A stretch of 64,000 nt of DNA. Source: Labilibaculum filiforme. GTDB lineage: Bacteria > Bacteroidota > Bacteroidia > Bacteroidales > Marinifilaceae. Location: contig NZ_MVDD01000016.1 in assembly GCF_002843315.1 (NCBI RefSeq), forward strand, positions 27,602-91,601, read 5' to 3'. The notes under the pieces were generated by a model. That model was given only the letters and a program-made list of their open reading frames with translations. It did no database searches and was not told the DNA's origin. Below are positions 8,313-17,917 of this stretch, in pieces. Position 1 is the stretch's first letter, and every line of letters begins with the position of its first letter. The position numbers were made by a program, and so were the translations under genes.

Positions 8313-10325
8313 TTAAAAGATGCTTTTTGATGGAATGTACTTGAATACTAGCGCAGTTCTACTTGGTAGATATAAGTATAACCGATGATTTTTAGACATT
8401 GGCGCTTCGGGTTTGGAATAGTAGAGAAGTTTGCTGTCCACACGATCAAAGCCTCCATAGGTACTGTCATCCGAATTAAGTATTAGCTGATATTTTCCCG
8501 CTTTCGTTGGAATTCCGTAAAAAGTAAACGATTCGTTTGGATTCAGATTGAAAACAAAAAGCAAATCTTTTCTTAGAACAGCTAAAACTTGATTGTTTTG
8601 ATCTGCTTGAGCGCAATGAATATAAGCTTCGTTAATAAATTCCTCTTTATTTTGTAGGGCAATCATATCCCTATCGAACTCATTTAAATGTTCGAAACGT
8701 AATTTTGGATTGTCCACCAAACTCCACTGACGGCGTGCATGTTGGTAGGACCAATTGTTTCCTGCGCGTGGAAAATCAATCCATTCAGGATGTCCAAATT
8801 CATTTCCCATGAAATTCAAATAGCCATTCCCGGAACAGGATAGAGTGAGCAACCGAATTAGTTTGTGAAGAGCAATACCACGGTCAACTAGCAAGTTTTG
8901 ACTCGACTTGTCCATGCTATCGTACATCGCTTTTTCTATTAATCGAAAAATAAGGGTTTGATCACCAACTAAAGCCTGATCGTGAGATTCTGCATAACTA
9001 ATGGTTTTTTCTTCGGCACGTTTGTTTGATAATTCGTAGAAGATATTGCCTACGTTCCAGTTTTCATCAGGAGTTTCCTTAATCAGTTTAATCCAATAAT
9101 CGGGAATTCCCATGGCCAATCTAAAATCAAAATCTAAGCCTCCATCTGTTAAAGGAGCAGCTAAACCAGGGTATCCGCTCATTTCTTCGGCTACACTAAT
9201 TGCATTAGGATGGTACTCGTGAATTAGTTTGTTTGCTAGACTTAAATAGCAAATTGCATCTTCATCTTGTCCGCCATCAAAATACATCTCATAGCTTGTA
9301 AAATCTCTCGATAAACCATGATCGTAGTACAGCATACTTGTAACACCATCAAAACGATAGCCATCGAAATGATATTCTTCCAACCAATACTTAATATTCG
9401 ATAAAAGAAGATGAAGTACCTCATTTTTACCGTAATCATAACAAAGAGAGTCCCATGCAACATGTTCTCTTCGCTTATCTGCATGAAAAAACTGATAGGG
9501 AGAACCATCAAATTTTCCAATGCCTTCCAATTCATTTTTTACGGCATGCGAGTGAACGATATCCATAATTACCATAATGCCTAAAGCATGTGCGGCATCA
9601 ATTAATTGCTTTAGTTCTTCGGGAGTCCCAAACCTCGATGAAGCAGCAAATAAACTAGAAACATGATATCCGAAAGAGCCATAATATGGATGCTCTTGAA
9701 TGGCCATAAGCTGAATTGTATTGTAACCAGCCTTATAAATTCGAGGCAATACTAATTCACGAAATTCCTTATAGCTGCCCACACCTTCTTTTTCGGTAGC
9801 CATTCCAATATGGGCTTCGTAAATAAGAGGAGAGGTGTATTTAACTCTTTTGGTATCCGATTTCCATTCGAATGGTTTTTCGTTTTGCCAAACTTGAGCC
9901 GAGTATATAAGTGTATTTGGATCCTGTACTACTCTGGTGCACCAAACGGGAATTCGTTCTCCCTGACCACCGGGCCAATGCAATAGTAATTTATATAAGT
10001 CGGCTTGTTTTAGAGAATTTATTGGCAGTTTTAACTCGAAATTCCCATTGTCGATTTTCTCAAATTGAAAGTTTTCATTTTCTTTCCAATTTGAAAATTC
10101 ACCGATTAAATACATTTTAGTTGCATTTGGTGCCCATTCCCGAATTATCCAATGATCGATATTTCGATGGAGTCGATAGTAATGATGGCCATTTGCAAAG
10201 GTTGAAAGGTTGCTTTTTGTTAATTCTTTCTCTTTTAGAGATGTTTTCTGAAGCCTTTTTAAGATCACATTTTGATAATCATGCAACATGGGATCCGAAT
10301 CAACTATTTTAAGATGTTTAATCAT
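8313..10325 (-). CDS. glgB: 1,4-alpha-glucan branching enzyme
   Basis: 670 residues: a CBM48-like N-terminal domain (about 60-160, with YLIGEFSNWK), a GH13 barrel and an all-beta C-terminal domain. EHPYYGSFGYHVSSLFA is the branching-enzyme signature. The catalytic residues are Asp in GYRFDGVTS (about 323), Glu in VAEEMSG (about 378) and Asp in YAESHDQALVG (about 446). The sequence resembles the eukaryote-like GH13_8 branching enzymes more than E. coli GlgB (by memory of motifs). It makes alpha-1,6 branches in glycogen, complementing the GT3 synthase. It is the first gene of a two-gene operon with the GH13 hydrolase. Confidence 0.93.
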   Translation of the reverse strand: MIKHLKIVDSDPMLHDYQNVILKRLQKTSLKEKELTKSNLSTFANGHHYYRLHRNIDHWIIREWAPNATKMYLIGEFSNWKENENFQFEKIDNGNFELKLPINSLKQADLYKLLLHWPGGQGERIPVWCTRVVQDPNTLIYSAQVWQNEKPFEWKSDTKRVKYTSPLIYEAHIGMATEKEGVGSYKEFRELVLPRIYKAGYNTIQLMAIQEHPYYGSFGYHVSSLFAASSRFGTPEELKQLIDAAHALGIMVIMDIVHSHAVKNELEGIGKFDGSPYQFFHADKRREHVAWDSLCYDYGKNEVLHLLLSNIKYWLEEYHFDGYRFDGVTSMLYYDHGLSRDFTSYEMYFDGGQDEDAICYLSLANKLIHEYHPNAISVAEEMSGYPGLAAPLTDGGLDFDFRLAMGIPDYWIKLIKETPDENWNVGNIFYELSNKRAEEKTISYAESHDQALVGDQTLIFRLIEKAMYDSMDKSSQNLLVDRGIALHKLIRLLTLSCSGNGYLNFMGNEFGHPEWIDFPRAGNNWSYQHARRQWSLVDNPKLRFEHLNEFDRDMIALQNKEEFINEAYIHCAQADQNNQVLAVLRKDLLFVFNLNPNESFTFYGIPTKAGKYQLILNSDDSTYGGFDRVDSKLLYYSKPEAPMSKNHRLYLYLPSRTALVFKYIPSKSIF

Positions 10326-10750
10326 AAGCTATATAAGAGTACCAGGTTAGGAAGTAAGTTGTAGGTGCAACAAGTTTAAAGATACAATTTATCTGTTGTA
10401 ATTATTTTAAAATTGAGGGAAGTTTTTCAGATTTTTTGAATGTTTATTAATTAAAAATTTTCATTTGATTCGTTAAGTAGAGACAGTAAAAATAAAAGAG
10501 GTAAAAGATGATAATAAGGAAGTATTGATAGACTTTTAATTTTCGTTAAATAGGTTGTTGGAGGTTCATGACGAAATGTAATTTGTGATTTGAAAATATT
10601 TTGGTGGTTTAAATCGTTTATAGAGAGGGGGTAATTGTTAACGTTTTTCATTTTTTAAGGAATCGGTTTTCATTTCGTTATTCTCAATCCATTTTCTTAT
10701 CTTAATAGTCTTATTTTATATATGTATATAAGGGGAAGAAATAGAAGTCT
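10326..10750. other. Divergent intergenic region, glgB / ppc
   Basis: 425 AT-rich bases that must hold the promoters of both flanking genes. I find no exact TAnnTTTG box for either; TTTAAAGATA near 10376 is the closest for glgB. A 66-codon minus-strand frame inside it (10451-10651) shows no recognisable protein features and is not called. Confidence 0.5.
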
Positions 10751-13300
10751 ATGAGATCAGAAAAATTCCAAAATGAAGTTGATTTAAAGTACAAATTGTA
10801 CAACAGTATATTCCTAACCTTGCCATTAGATGGGATACATGGAACAGGAATATTAATTCCTATTTTAAAGGATGAATGCTCGAAAGGATTGGAGATAGGA
10901 AAATCACCTATTGAAATATTTAATCATTTTTTTGAGAAACAAACTTCTTTTCGAACAGAGAAGGAACAGTTCGATTTTATGTTTCGGGTAATTCATTTTA
11001 TTGAAAGACAGGTAGTTCTGTTAGATGCAGTGGAGGATGCTGTTTTTGATAAAATGAATGATTTGAATGGAGCCGGAAGCTTAAAAGCATTAAAATCGAA
11101 GGTAAAGCAGACTGGCAAATGGGAATCGTTTAAGAGCGATTTAGAGAAGTTTGCTGTTCGTGTTGTATTAACTGCGCATCCTACACAGTTTTATCCGAGC
11201 ACGGTTTTGGCAATTATTAATGATTTAATTCGGGCAATTCAAAAAAGCGATTTGCTTCAAATTAAGCTATTGCTAACACAGCTTGGAAAAACTCCGTTTT
11301 TAAAAAAAGAGCGACCAACACCTTACGATGAGGCAAAAAATTTAAGTTGGTATTTAGAGAATATTTTCTATCAATCGGCTTCTAATTTATATTCCGAATT
11401 AGTTAAAGGGGAAGGTATGTCGGAGGAAAAAGCAGGTCCGGTAATCTCGTTTGGTTTTTGGCCGGGAGGCGATCGCGACGGAAATCCTTATGTAAATACG
11501 GAAACAACATTAAAGGTTGCGGCAAGACTTCGATATATTTTGTTCTCGAACTACTATAAGGATTTAAGGGTTTTACGCAGGCGTTTAAGTTTTAAAGGCG
11601 TACAGGAGTTAATTGTAGATTTAGAAGAAAGAGTTCTTATTGCTTTGAATGATAGCGATTCTAGTGCTGGAATATCGGTGCTCGAGATTACGGATTATTT
11701 GAATAAAATAGAGAAGATTCTAGTAGAAGAACACGATGGCTTTTTCCTTGATTTATTGAAGAAGTTTCAGAATAAAGTGAAACTATTTGGCGCTCATTTT
11801 GCAAATATTGATATCCGCCAAGATAGTCGTATTATAGGGAAAGCTTTCCAGGTTTTGCGAGAATCTTCAACGGAAATAGACAGGCAAATTGGAAATGCTT
11901 CTACTGATAGTTTATTTAAAGTGAAAGGATTGCTTAGCTATTTTAAAACAGATGATGAGGTGAGTAGAGATACAATTAGTGTTTTTTCTACTATCAAAGA
12001 GATTCAGGAAAAAAATGGAGAAGCAGCTTGTAATCGTTTCATTATTAGTAATTGTCAGACATCGGTTGATGTAGCTCGAGTTTATGCAATGGCGAAACTC
12101 TGTGCGTGGGAGGAGGGGTTGCCACTCGATATTGTGCCTTTGTTCGAAACCATTGATGATTTGGCAAAGGCTGATGAAACAATGAGAGAGCTGTTTGAGA
12201 ATGAAGTGTACTATCAGCATTTAGTTTCGAGAGGCAAGAAGCAAACTATAATGCTTGGTTTTTCGGATGGAACTAAAGATGGTGGTTATTTTTCGGCAAA
12301 CTGGAGTATTTACAAAGCAAAGGAGAATATTACGCGATTGGCTCGTGAAAAAGGAATAGTGGTTGTCTTTTTTGATGGACGTGGAGGACCGCCAGCACGT
12401 GGAGGAGGAAATACACATAAATTTTACTCTTCATTGGGAAATAATATCGAAAACCAGGAAATACAAGTAACCATTCAAGGCCAAACGATTAGTTCGAAGT
12501 TTGGTACCAAAGCATCGGCAAAATATTATCAGGAATTACTGATTACTGCTGGTTTAGGAAATCGATTATTCGAGGATCAAAGCAAACAATTTTGTGCGGA
12601 AGATAGAGAAATTATGGAAGCGCTTTCGAAGTATAGTTTGGAGGAATATCAGCGTTTTAAGTCGTCGGATAAATTTGTACCGTATTTAGAAAAAATGAGT
12701 GCCTTAAAATATTACGGAGAGGCAAAAATTGGTAGTCGCCCGAGCAAGCGAAACGCTTCGGCAACATTAAATTTTGAGGATTTACGGGCAATACCTTTTG
12801 TAGGTGCATGGAGTCAGATGAAGCAAAATGTACCTGGTTTTTTTGGTGTGGGAGCCTCTATTAAAAGGCTGAAAGACGAAGGAAGAATGGAGGCTTGTAA
12901 GCATCTGTACCAGAATTCTTTGTTTTTTAGAACCTTAGTGGAAAATAGTATGCAGTCGATCAGTAAATCGCATTTTTCATTAACACAATACATGCAAAAG
13001 GATGAAGAGTTTGGTGAGTTTTGGAATTGGATCTATAGAGAATATCAATTAAGTATTGATATGTTATTGGAAGTTTCCGGACAAAAAGAAATCATGGAAT
13101 TGTCACTGGAATTAAAAGATTCAATTCAATTAAGAGAAGAAATTGTATTGCCTTTAATATGTATTCAACAGTTTGCACTGATGAAAATTCGAGAAATGGA
13201 CTTGTCTGGAAATATTGATCAAAATAAATATAACCTACTTCAAAGCTTGGTAATTCGTTCACTTTATGGTAATATTAACGCCAGTAGAAATTCAGCCTAA
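10751..13300 (+). CDS. ppc: Phosphoenolpyruvate carboxylase
   Basis: 849 residues, somewhat shorter than the usual 880-960. It shows the catalytic His segment VLTAHPTQFYPS (about residue 142), FWPGGDRDGNPYV (about 236), LGFSDGTKDGGYFSANW (about 500) and FDGRGGPPARGGG (about 541), then GSRPSKR and the GAWSQMKQNVPGFFGVG region. The enzyme carboxylates PEP to oxaloacetate in the cytoplasm and refills the TCA cycle. The extreme C-terminus reads NASRNSA, whereas the family nearly always ends in (Q/R)NTG; this is discussed as a finding. It stands alone, divergent from glgB and followed by a weak terminator. Confidence 0.95.
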   Translation: MRSEKFQNEVDLKYKLYNSIFLTLPLDGIHGTGILIPILKDECSKGLEIGKSPIEIFNHFFEKQTSFRTEKEQFDFMFRVIHFIERQVVLLDAVEDAVFDKMNDLNGAGSLKALKSKVKQTGKWESFKSDLEKFAVRVVLTAHPTQFYPSTVLAIINDLIRAIQKSDLLQIKLLLTQLGKTPFLKKERPTPYDEAKNLSWYLENIFYQSASNLYSELVKGEGMSEEKAGPVISFGFWPGGDRDGNPYVNTETTLKVAARLRYILFSNYYKDLRVLRRRLSFKGVQELIVDLEERVLIALNDSDSSAGISVLEITDYLNKIEKILVEEHDGFFLDLLKKFQNKVKLFGAHFANIDIRQDSRIIGKAFQVLRESSTEIDRQIGNASTDSLFKVKGLLSYFKTDDEVSRDTISVFSTIKEIQEKNGEAACNRFIISNCQTSVDVARVYAMAKLCAWEEGLPLDIVPLFETIDDLAKADETMRELFENEVYYQHLVSRGKKQTIMLGFSDGTKDGGYFSANWSIYKAKENITRLAREKGIVVVFFDGRGGPPARGGGNTHKFYSSLGNNIENQEIQVTIQGQTISSKFGTKASAKYYQELLITAGLGNRLFEDQSKQFCAEDREIMEALSKYSLEEYQRFKSSDKFVPYLEKMSALKYYGEAKIGSRPSKRNASATLNFEDLRAIPFVGAWSQMKQNVPGFFGVGASIKRLKDEGRMEACKHLYQNSLFFRTLVENSMQSISKSHFSLTQYMQKDEEFGEFWNWIYREYQLSIDMLLEVSGQKEIMELSLELKDSIQLREEIVLPLICIQQFALMKIREMDLSGNIDQNKYNLLQSLVIRSLYGNINASRNSA

Positions 13301-13304
13301 AAAC

Positions 13305-13328
13305 AAGAGTAATAAAAATTACTCTTTA
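13305..13328 (+). terminator. Weak AT-rich terminator after ppc
   Basis: AAGAGTAA and TTACTCTT form an 8-bp stem around a 6-base loop five bases after the ppc stop. The stem is AT-rich and the trailing T run is short, so it may be inefficient. Confidence 0.45.
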
Positions 13329-13398
13329 CTAACAATTTTCTAAGTCAAATATCGTTTCCTTTTTAATTGAGAAACGAATAAAAACAAAAAGAATCCCA

Positions 13399-14103
13399 AT
13401 GAAGTTGTACAAATCATTATTTTCAATCGCCCTTTTCATCTTGTTTAGCTCTGCAATACTTGCACAGACAACAGAAACTTCTACCGAAGTAAAACCCGAA
13501 GTGAAGAAACAAGAACCAGTAAAGAAGGAGGTTGCTACTCCTGCAGTTGAGAAACCTGTAGTAAGAAAGCCTGTTAAGGCTTTTCTTGATGAAGGAACAA
13601 TTAAAGAGCAGTTTGACTATATGATGACAAAATCGAATCGATATGAAGATTATAAAGTGGTTAAAATTAACGCTTTAGAAAAATTCAACGAAAATATTAC
13701 CGATTCGTTAAATGTAGCAAAAAAGAATTTGTTGGATTCAAAAGCGTTACTTTCGAATCAAAATGCCGAAATGACTTCTTTAAAAAAGGAATTGCAAACG
13801 GTAAAAGATAAATTGGAAAACACAGTGAATTTAAAAGATAGTATGAGCTTTTTGGGAATGCAACTTCCAAAATCGACTTACAATACAATTGTGTGGGTTC
13901 TAATTTTAGCATCCTTTGTAGTTGCTGGATTGTCTTACTTTTTATTTAAAAGGAGCCATGTTGTTACAGTCGAAACTAAAGAAACTTTGGAAGATGTGAG
14001 AGAAGAATTTGATACGCTTCGAAAAAATGCATTAATACGCGAGCAAAAATTAGCAAGAAAACTTCAAGATGAGGTGATAAAAAATAAGAATTTGGGTTTA
14101 TAG
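13399..14103 (+). CDS. Exported coiled-coil membrane protein of unknown function
   Basis: 234 residues: a signal peptide ending at ILAQ (about residue 22), a Lys/Pro/Glu/Val-rich linker (about 25-60), the segment LDEGTIKEQFDYMMTKSNRY, a long coiled coil (about 80-145), one membrane helix (about 163-183) and a charged cytoplasmic-type tail EEFDTLRKNALIREQKLARKL. This arrangement recurs in Bacteroidota proteins that databases sometimes label tRNA (guanine-N1)-methyltransferase; nothing in the sequence supports methyltransferase activity. Function unknown. Followed by a good terminator. Confidence 0.75.
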   Translation: MKLYKSLFSIALFILFSSAILAQTTETSTEVKPEVKKQEPVKKEVATPAVEKPVVRKPVKAFLDEGTIKEQFDYMMTKSNRYEDYKVVKINALEKFNENITDSLNVAKKNLLDSKALLSNQNAEMTSLKKELQTVKDKLENTVNLKDSMSFLGMQLPKSTYNTIVWVLILASFVVAGLSYFLFKRSHVVTVETKETLEDVREEFDTLRKNALIREQKLARKLQDEVIKNKNLGL

Positions 14104-14124
14104 AAACTAAATTCACAAAAACAT

Positions 14125-14160
14125 AAAAGAGTTCTAATAGCAATATTGGGGCTCTTTTTA
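14125..14160 (+). terminator. Intrinsic terminator
   Basis: AAAAGAG pairs with CTCTTTT across a loop with further partial pairing, ending in a T-rich tail. It lies about 20 bases after the coiled-coil protein gene. Confidence 0.55.
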
Positions 14161-14297
14161 TTTAGTTTTCTTTGATTTAAGGACGAGCTAATCGATTAAA
14201 GATATCGCAGAAAAGATTAGTAGCAGGAGTGAGGTTTGTTCATTATTCCATCTGTTTATTGTAAAATCAAAGCTTAAGTTAAGCAGGTAAAAATTAC

Positions 14298-14325
14298 TTG
14301 TTGTGAATGTTTTATCTTATATTTG
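14298..14325 (+). promoter_or_regulatory. Bacteroidota promoter of the Crp/Fnr regulator
   Basis: TATATTTG at 14318-14325 matches the -7 box TAnnTTTG. TTG at 14298-14300 is a possible -33 box with a 17-base spacer, a little short. The gene starts 21 bases downstream. Confidence 0.55.
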
Positions 14326-14346
14326 TGATAATTATATTACATCATT

Positions 14347-15051
14347 ATGTTGCAACAACCAGATACTACCGTTTTTTCGAATTGTGAAACTTGTGCCGAT
14401 AAGTCTTGTGCGGTTCAAATGCTTTCAGATACTGAATTGGCTTTGCTAAATGGAAGCTATCATGAAACGGTTTTTGAAAAGGGAGACATTATATTATCGG
14501 AAGGATCTTCTTCTGCCTACGTTATTTATTTGCGAAAAGGCCTAGTGAAGGAATATGGTAAAGGAGACCAAAATCAGGAGTATATTTTGCAGGTGATTAA
14601 GCCTCATTCTTATCTTGGCTTACATTCTATTTTTAGTGATGGAGGAAATCATTATTCGTATATGGCGCTAACAAGTGTTAAGGTTTGCTATATTGAGCTG
14701 AAGGCATTTTCTAGTTTCATTAAAGAAAATGGGCAATTTGGATATGAAATTTTGAATTCGGTATGTAGCGATAGTGTAAGGAATTACCATCGATTTGTGG
14801 ATCAGCACCAAAAAAAGATTTTTGGTAAGGTTGCAGATGCACTTCTGTATTTTTCAAGTGTGATTTTTGAATCTTCTAATTTTACATTGCCACTTAGTAG
14901 AAAGGAAATTTCTTATATGATTGGAACCAGTCGCGAGAGTGTTTCTAAACAGATTTGTGGTTTCGAATCCGACAAAATTATAAAAGTAAATGGTCGGAAT
15001 ATTTCCATTTTAGATATGGATAAATTGAAGCAAATTAGTAGGGTAGGATAA
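14347..15051 (+). CDS. Crp/Fnr family regulator with FNR-like cysteines
   Basis: 234 residues. A cyclic-nucleotide-binding-type beta-roll (about 30-125) is followed by a dimer helix and a C-terminal winged helix-turn-helix with LSRKEISYMIGTSRESVSKQI, the FNR/CRP recognition region. The N-terminus has Cys13-x2-Cys16-x4-Cys21, and Cys114 lies in the beta-roll; E. coli FNR holds its oxygen-labile 4Fe-4S cluster with a similar N-terminal trio plus one internal cysteine. So oxygen sensing is plausible but inferred. It lies upstream of modABC, same direction, 222 bases away; regulation of those genes is only a suggestion from position. Confidence 0.85.
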   Translation: MLQQPDTTVFSNCETCADKSCAVQMLSDTELALLNGSYHETVFEKGDIILSEGSSSAYVIYLRKGLVKEYGKGDQNQEYILQVIKPHSYLGLHSIFSDGGNHYSYMALTSVKVCYIELKAFSSFIKENGQFGYEILNSVCSDSVRNYHRFVDQHQKKIFGKVADALLYFSSVIFESSNFTLPLSRKEISYMIGTSRESVSKQICGFESDKIIKVNGRNISILDMDKLKQISRVG

Positions 15052-15273
15052 TTATCAGCCTGTCTAAAGCCTACATTTTAGTAAATAGTTGTTCTTCTTT
15101 TTCGTTCAGTAAAGATTAAAAATAGGAGGTTTTCCTTTTACAATAGTATCCTATTTATTTTTCTCGCAATGGTATTAGTTAGTTTTAAATTAATCTTCCA
15201 GTTTAAGGAGCTATTAAGTCTTCGGAAAAATTACTAATTTCAAGTCTTTAAAGCCCAACTAATCTTCTACTTC

Positions 15274-16053
15274 ATGAAATTGTTCCTGAATATTAAGACT
15301 TTGTTTCCTCGTTTGCTTCTATCTTGTTTTTTATTATCCTGCTCCTCGTCCAATAAACCTACAAATACAATTAGTGTTTTTGCTGCTGCAAGTGTCTTGG
15401 ATGTGATGACAGAAATTGCCGATGCGTTTAAAGCAGAAACAGGAATAAGTGTTCGTTTAAATTTTGCTTCCTCGGGGATATTGGCACGTCAAATAGAAAA
15501 TGGGGCAAGTTTCGATTACTATATTTCGGCAAGTAAGGACTGGATGGATTATTTGGATTCTTTGCAATTGGTGGATCGACATTCGATTCAGAGTTTGGTA
15601 GAAAATAGAATGGTAGCAATTGTTCCAATTGAGAATACAGATTTGTACTTGGATTCGGTTTCGATTATTAATTTTCCCGATGTATTTAAAGGGAGAATTT
15701 CTATTGGCGATCCGGCACATGTGCCAGCGGGTAAATATGCGAGGCAGATTTTAATTACGAATAGATGGGAGAGTAGATTAGCTGATCGTTTATTGCCCGC
15801 AAAAAATGTACGAGATGCGCTTTTTATGGTGGAAATGGGAGAAGTGGAAATGGGGATGGTGTATTTGTCGGATGCAAAAAAATCGAAAAAGGTGAGAATA
15901 GTTTACGAATTTGCACTGACTGATTGTGAACCAATGCGATACTATGGTGCAAAACAGTTGAAGTCTAATGAAAAACTACAGGCTTTTAGTGTTTTTTTAA
16001 ATCAGGGAAAGGTTAAGTCGATTTGGAAGAAAAATGGTTTTAAAGTAGACTAA
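15274..16053 (+). CDS. modA: Molybdate ABC transporter, substrate-binding lipoprotein
   Basis: 259 residues. A lipoprotein signal ends LLSCSSS. The mature part opens ISVFAAASVLDVMTEIADAF and contains NFASSGILARQIENGA and ISIGDPAHVPAGKYARQIL, all typical of ModA. It would capture molybdate or tungstate outside the inner membrane and hand it to ModB. It starts a three-gene run modA-modB-modC, with modB 2 bases after its stop. Confidence 0.92.
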   Translation: MKLFLNIKTLFPRLLLSCFLLSCSSSNKPTNTISVFAAASVLDVMTEIADAFKAETGISVRLNFASSGILARQIENGASFDYYISASKDWMDYLDSLQLVDRHSIQSLVENRMVAIVPIENTDLYLDSVSIINFPDVFKGRISIGDPAHVPAGKYARQILITNRWESRLADRLLPAKNVRDALFMVEMGEVEMGMVYLSDAKKSKKVRIVYEFALTDCEPMRYYGAKQLKSNEKLQAFSVFLNQGKVKSIWKKNGFKVD

Positions 16054-16055
16054 AT

Positions 16056-16751
16056 ATGGAAGATTGGTACGTGTTTTCGGAAGCAGAGATGAGCGCAATA
16101 GGTCTTTCTTTTAAGGTGGCTTTATGGTGTGCTATATTGGTTTTGCCCATAGCAACTTTGATAGGCTGGTGGTTGGCTCGCAAAAATTTTCGGGGAAAAG
16201 CTTTTATCGAAGGATTTATAAATTTGCCCTTGGTGTTACCTCCTGTAGCAACAGGATTTATTTTGTTACTATTATTAGGAACTAAAGGCCTAATTGGGCA
16301 TTGGTTGAACGAATTGTTTGGAATACGAATTGCATTTACCTACTATGCAGCTCTAATAGCTTCTATGATTGTTTCATTTCCATTGGCTGTGCGAGCTATT
16401 CGCCTTTCTATAGAAATGGTCGATCCGGGCTTTGAAGAAGCCGCGAAAACCTTGGGAGCAAGTACTTTTCAGAGTTTTATCCGCGTAAGCTTGCCATTAG
16501 CTTTACCAGGAATCATAAGTGGCTTTATTCTTTCCTTTGCCAGATCGTTGGGGGAATTTGGTGCTACTATAATTTTTGCTGGGAATATTTCGGGCGAAAC
16601 GCAAACCATTCCTCTGGCTTTATTCAATCAGATTCAAATGCCGGGAATGGAAAGTTCTGCATTTCGATTGCTTTTAGTTGCGGTGCTTTTTTCTTTTCTG
16701 GCCATGGCCTTTTCCGAATACTTAGTGAAGAAATTACATCGGAGCAACTAG
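16056..16751 (+). CDS. modB: Molybdate ABC transporter permease
   Basis: 231 residues with about five membrane helices. The permease loop EEAAKTLGASTFQSFIRVSLPLALP is the EAA motif that docks the ATPase, and LARSLGEFGA-type sequence (here FARSLGEFGATIIFAGNI) is typical of ModB/CysU. Starts 2 bases after modA, which implies translational coupling. Confidence 0.93.
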   Translation: MEDWYVFSEAEMSAIGLSFKVALWCAILVLPIATLIGWWLARKNFRGKAFIEGFINLPLVLPPVATGFILLLLLGTKGLIGHWLNELFGIRIAFTYYAALIASMIVSFPLAVRAIRLSIEMVDPGFEEAAKTLGASTFQSFIRVSLPLALPGIISGFILSFARSLGEFGATIIFAGNISGETQTIPLALFNQIQMPGMESSAFRLLLVAVLFSFLAMAFSEYLVKKLHRSN

Positions 16752-16801
16752 TTTAAGAATCTTGTTGTAAAAAATAGTTTTAATTGAATAATTAGTTGTT
16801 T

Positions 16802-17896
16802 ATGCACGCTTTGTCAGCACATTTAAAACGGAGTAAAGGCGATTTTACTTTGGATATTAAAGTAGATTTTATTCAGGGAATTACTGGGGTTTTTGGACCA
16901 TCGGGAGCAGGCAAAACAACTTTGATGCATTTGTTGGTTGGTTTGGAAAATCCCGACCAAGGATACGTTAAAATTGAAGAAACAATCCTGGTAGATACTT
17001 TTAAAAATATTTGTGAACCGACCCGAAATCGTAAGATTGGATATGTGTTTCAGGAAGGAAGATTGTTTCCGCACATGAGCGTTCGGAAAAATTTGCTTTT
17101 TGCCACAAAATACATCCCGAAAGGGCAGCAGGTAATCGAATTTGAAGAATTGGTAAACTTGCTGGAATTAAATAATTTGTTGGAAAAACGACCAAAACAG
17201 CTGTCGGGAGGAGAGAAGCAACGAGTGGCAATTGGGCGCGCTTTACTTAGCTCTCCAAAGCTTTTATTGATGGATGAACCATTCTCTTCTTTAGATGTAA
17301 AGCTGCGTCGGCAAATTATTCCCTACCTGATTAAAATTAACCGAAAATTCAATATCCCTATGCTGGTGGTTAGTCACGATTTGCCCGATTTGTTGAGTTT
17401 GACGAGGGAATTATTCTTGCTTAAAAAAGGACGAGTTGTTGGTCATGGTACCTACCTTGATTTACTAGAACAGGAAAATATGTTTGAATTAATGCGAGGT
17501 GGTGGTTTAATGAATGTAATTCCATTTAAAGTGGAGAAACATGATAAAAAGGATGGATTAACCATTTTATCGAACAAGAGTGCAAGCGAAACAATAAGTA
17601 TGGAAAGGGAAATGGAGCTAGATTGTTGTCAAATAGGTGATTATGTGAATCTGTCTCTTCGTCCGGAGGATATTGCCTTAAGTTTGGAGAAAATTTTAAA
17701 TATTTCCATTCGAAATCAGCTACCAGGAACAATAGTAAAAATAATTCAACAAGATAGTCGAAACTATTGCTTGGTAGATGTTGGTTTTAAATTATTGGTT
17801 TCGATTACACATGCTTCTCTACTGAAAATGGAGCTAGCAGAAAATAAAAAGGTGTGGTGCCTGTTTAAATCGATGGCTTTACAAACCAATTTCTAA
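16802..17896 (+). CDS. modC: Molybdate ABC transporter ATPase
   Basis: 364 residues from the ATG; an in-frame TTG at 16796 adds only two. Walker A GPSGAGKTT (about residue 32), Q-loop FQEGRLFPHMSV, signature LSGGEKQRVAIGRALL and Walker B LLLMDEPFSSLD are intact. A C-terminal molybdate-binding (TOBE/MOP-like) domain follows from about 285, with VNLSLRPEDIALS and PGTIVKI. It powers ModB. The 50-base gap after modB contains no terminator, so the three genes form one unit. Confidence 0.93.
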   Translation: MHALSAHLKRSKGDFTLDIKVDFIQGITGVFGPSGAGKTTLMHLLVGLENPDQGYVKIEETILVDTFKNICEPTRNRKIGYVFQEGRLFPHMSVRKNLLFATKYIPKGQQVIEFEELVNLLELNNLLEKRPKQLSGGEKQRVAIGRALLSSPKLLLMDEPFSSLDVKLRRQIIPYLIKINRKFNIPMLVVSHDLPDLLSLTRELFLLKKGRVVGHGTYLDLLEQENMFELMRGGGLMNVIPFKVEKHDKKDGLTILSNKSASETISMEREMELDCCQIGDYVNLSLRPEDIALSLEKILNISIRNQLPGTIVKIIQQDSRNYCLVDVGFKLLVSITHASLLKMELAENKKVWCLFKSMALQTNF

Positions 17897-17917
17897 GCTA
17901 AATAAGCATTTTACTGC

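Noticed and set aside
9242..9535. 97-codon minus-strand frame inside glgB
   Set aside because: It overlaps the catalytic core of GlgB in another frame and has no protein features.
10451..10651. 66-codon minus-strand frame between glgB and ppc
   Set aside because: No domain, no promoter box and no ribosome site; composition fits AT-rich non-coding DNA.
15052..15273. Molybdenum-cofactor riboswitch or ModE site before modA
   Set aside because: I could find neither a recognisable Moco aptamer nor a clear ModE palindrome; the stretch is plain AT-rich DNA.
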